From CBCXVS01 sp965178525 (GTDB lineage: Bacteria > Tectomicrobia > Entotheonellia > Entotheonellales > Entotheonellaceae), in the NCBI GenBank assembly GCA_965178525.1, contig CBCXVS010000378.1, forward strand, positions 1-6,078: DNA of 6,078 nt. Direction: 5' to 3'. Numbering within the stretch: position 1 is the stretch's first letter; the number at the start of each line of letters is the position of its first letter. Below are positions 6,026 to 6,078 of the stretch, piece after piece. Both the position numbers and the translations under genes were made by a program. The notes beneath the pieces are model-generated. The model worked only from the letters and a program-made list of their open reading frames with translations. It was not told the DNA's origin and searched no databases.

Positions 6026-6078
6026 TTAATGAGGTAGGCTATCCTCCCCCAAACGATGGAGGGAGCCCAGCCAGGTCA
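6009..6078. mobile_element. Probable left end of an insertion sequence (IS1595-like is a guess)
   Basis: Homology to DppC stops abruptly at 6007-6008 and non-homologous sequence starting GGGTTGTTCCCC runs to the window edge. A terminal inverted repeat beginning GGG and a short non-coding lead before a possible ATG (6056-6058, reading MEGAQPG) fit the end of an IS1595-type element as I remember the family. No transposase motif is visible, because only about 20 bases of that possible gene are in the window. If the element starts at 6009 and makes 8-base duplications, the duplicated target would be GGACATTA (6001-6008). Confidence 0.4.

Overview
This is a bacterial window of roughly 60% GC. It carries a decaying accessory locus built around dipeptide/oligopeptide-type (family 5) ABC uptake genes, an amidase-signature hydrolase and a RidA-like (YjgF) protein. 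The GC content, strong purine-rich ribosome binding sites, a Sec-exported binding protein and typical Dpp/Opp permease motifs suggest a metabolically versatile, probably Gram-negative soil or symbiont lineage. No marker gene fixes the taxon, so this is a weak inference.

The minus strand (right to left) holds an amidase pseudogene (3278-4198), a 339-base leader/intergenic region with a possible sigma-70 promoter and a hairpin, an intact extracellular solute-binding protein (1325-2938), and a protein of three tandem RidA-like domains (35-1270) that lacks its final strand. Binding protein and RidA-like gene are 54 bases apart and look like one transcription unit. The plus strand holds the C-terminal remnant of a second solute-binding protein (4191-4451), a four-copy GGACTGA heptamer repeat, a DppB-type permease interrupted by an in-frame TAG (4505-5650), and a DppC-type permease (from 5663) cut off at about 6008 by unrelated sequence that resembles the end of an insertion sequence.

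The two halves meet head to head at about 4190-4200. There both the amidase and the second binding protein have lost their 5' ends and any promoter that lay between them. One deletion across a formerly divergent intergenic region explains this most simply. The ancestral locus probably imported a peptide- or amide-like compound (binding protein, DppB, DppC, with ATPases outside the window), hydrolysed it with the amidase, and used the RidA-like protein on a product or as an accessory. In its present form only the first binding protein looks fully intact, and the rest is being lost by nonsense mutation, deletion and probable transposition. I see no tRNA, rRNA, CRISPR array or complete mobile element.
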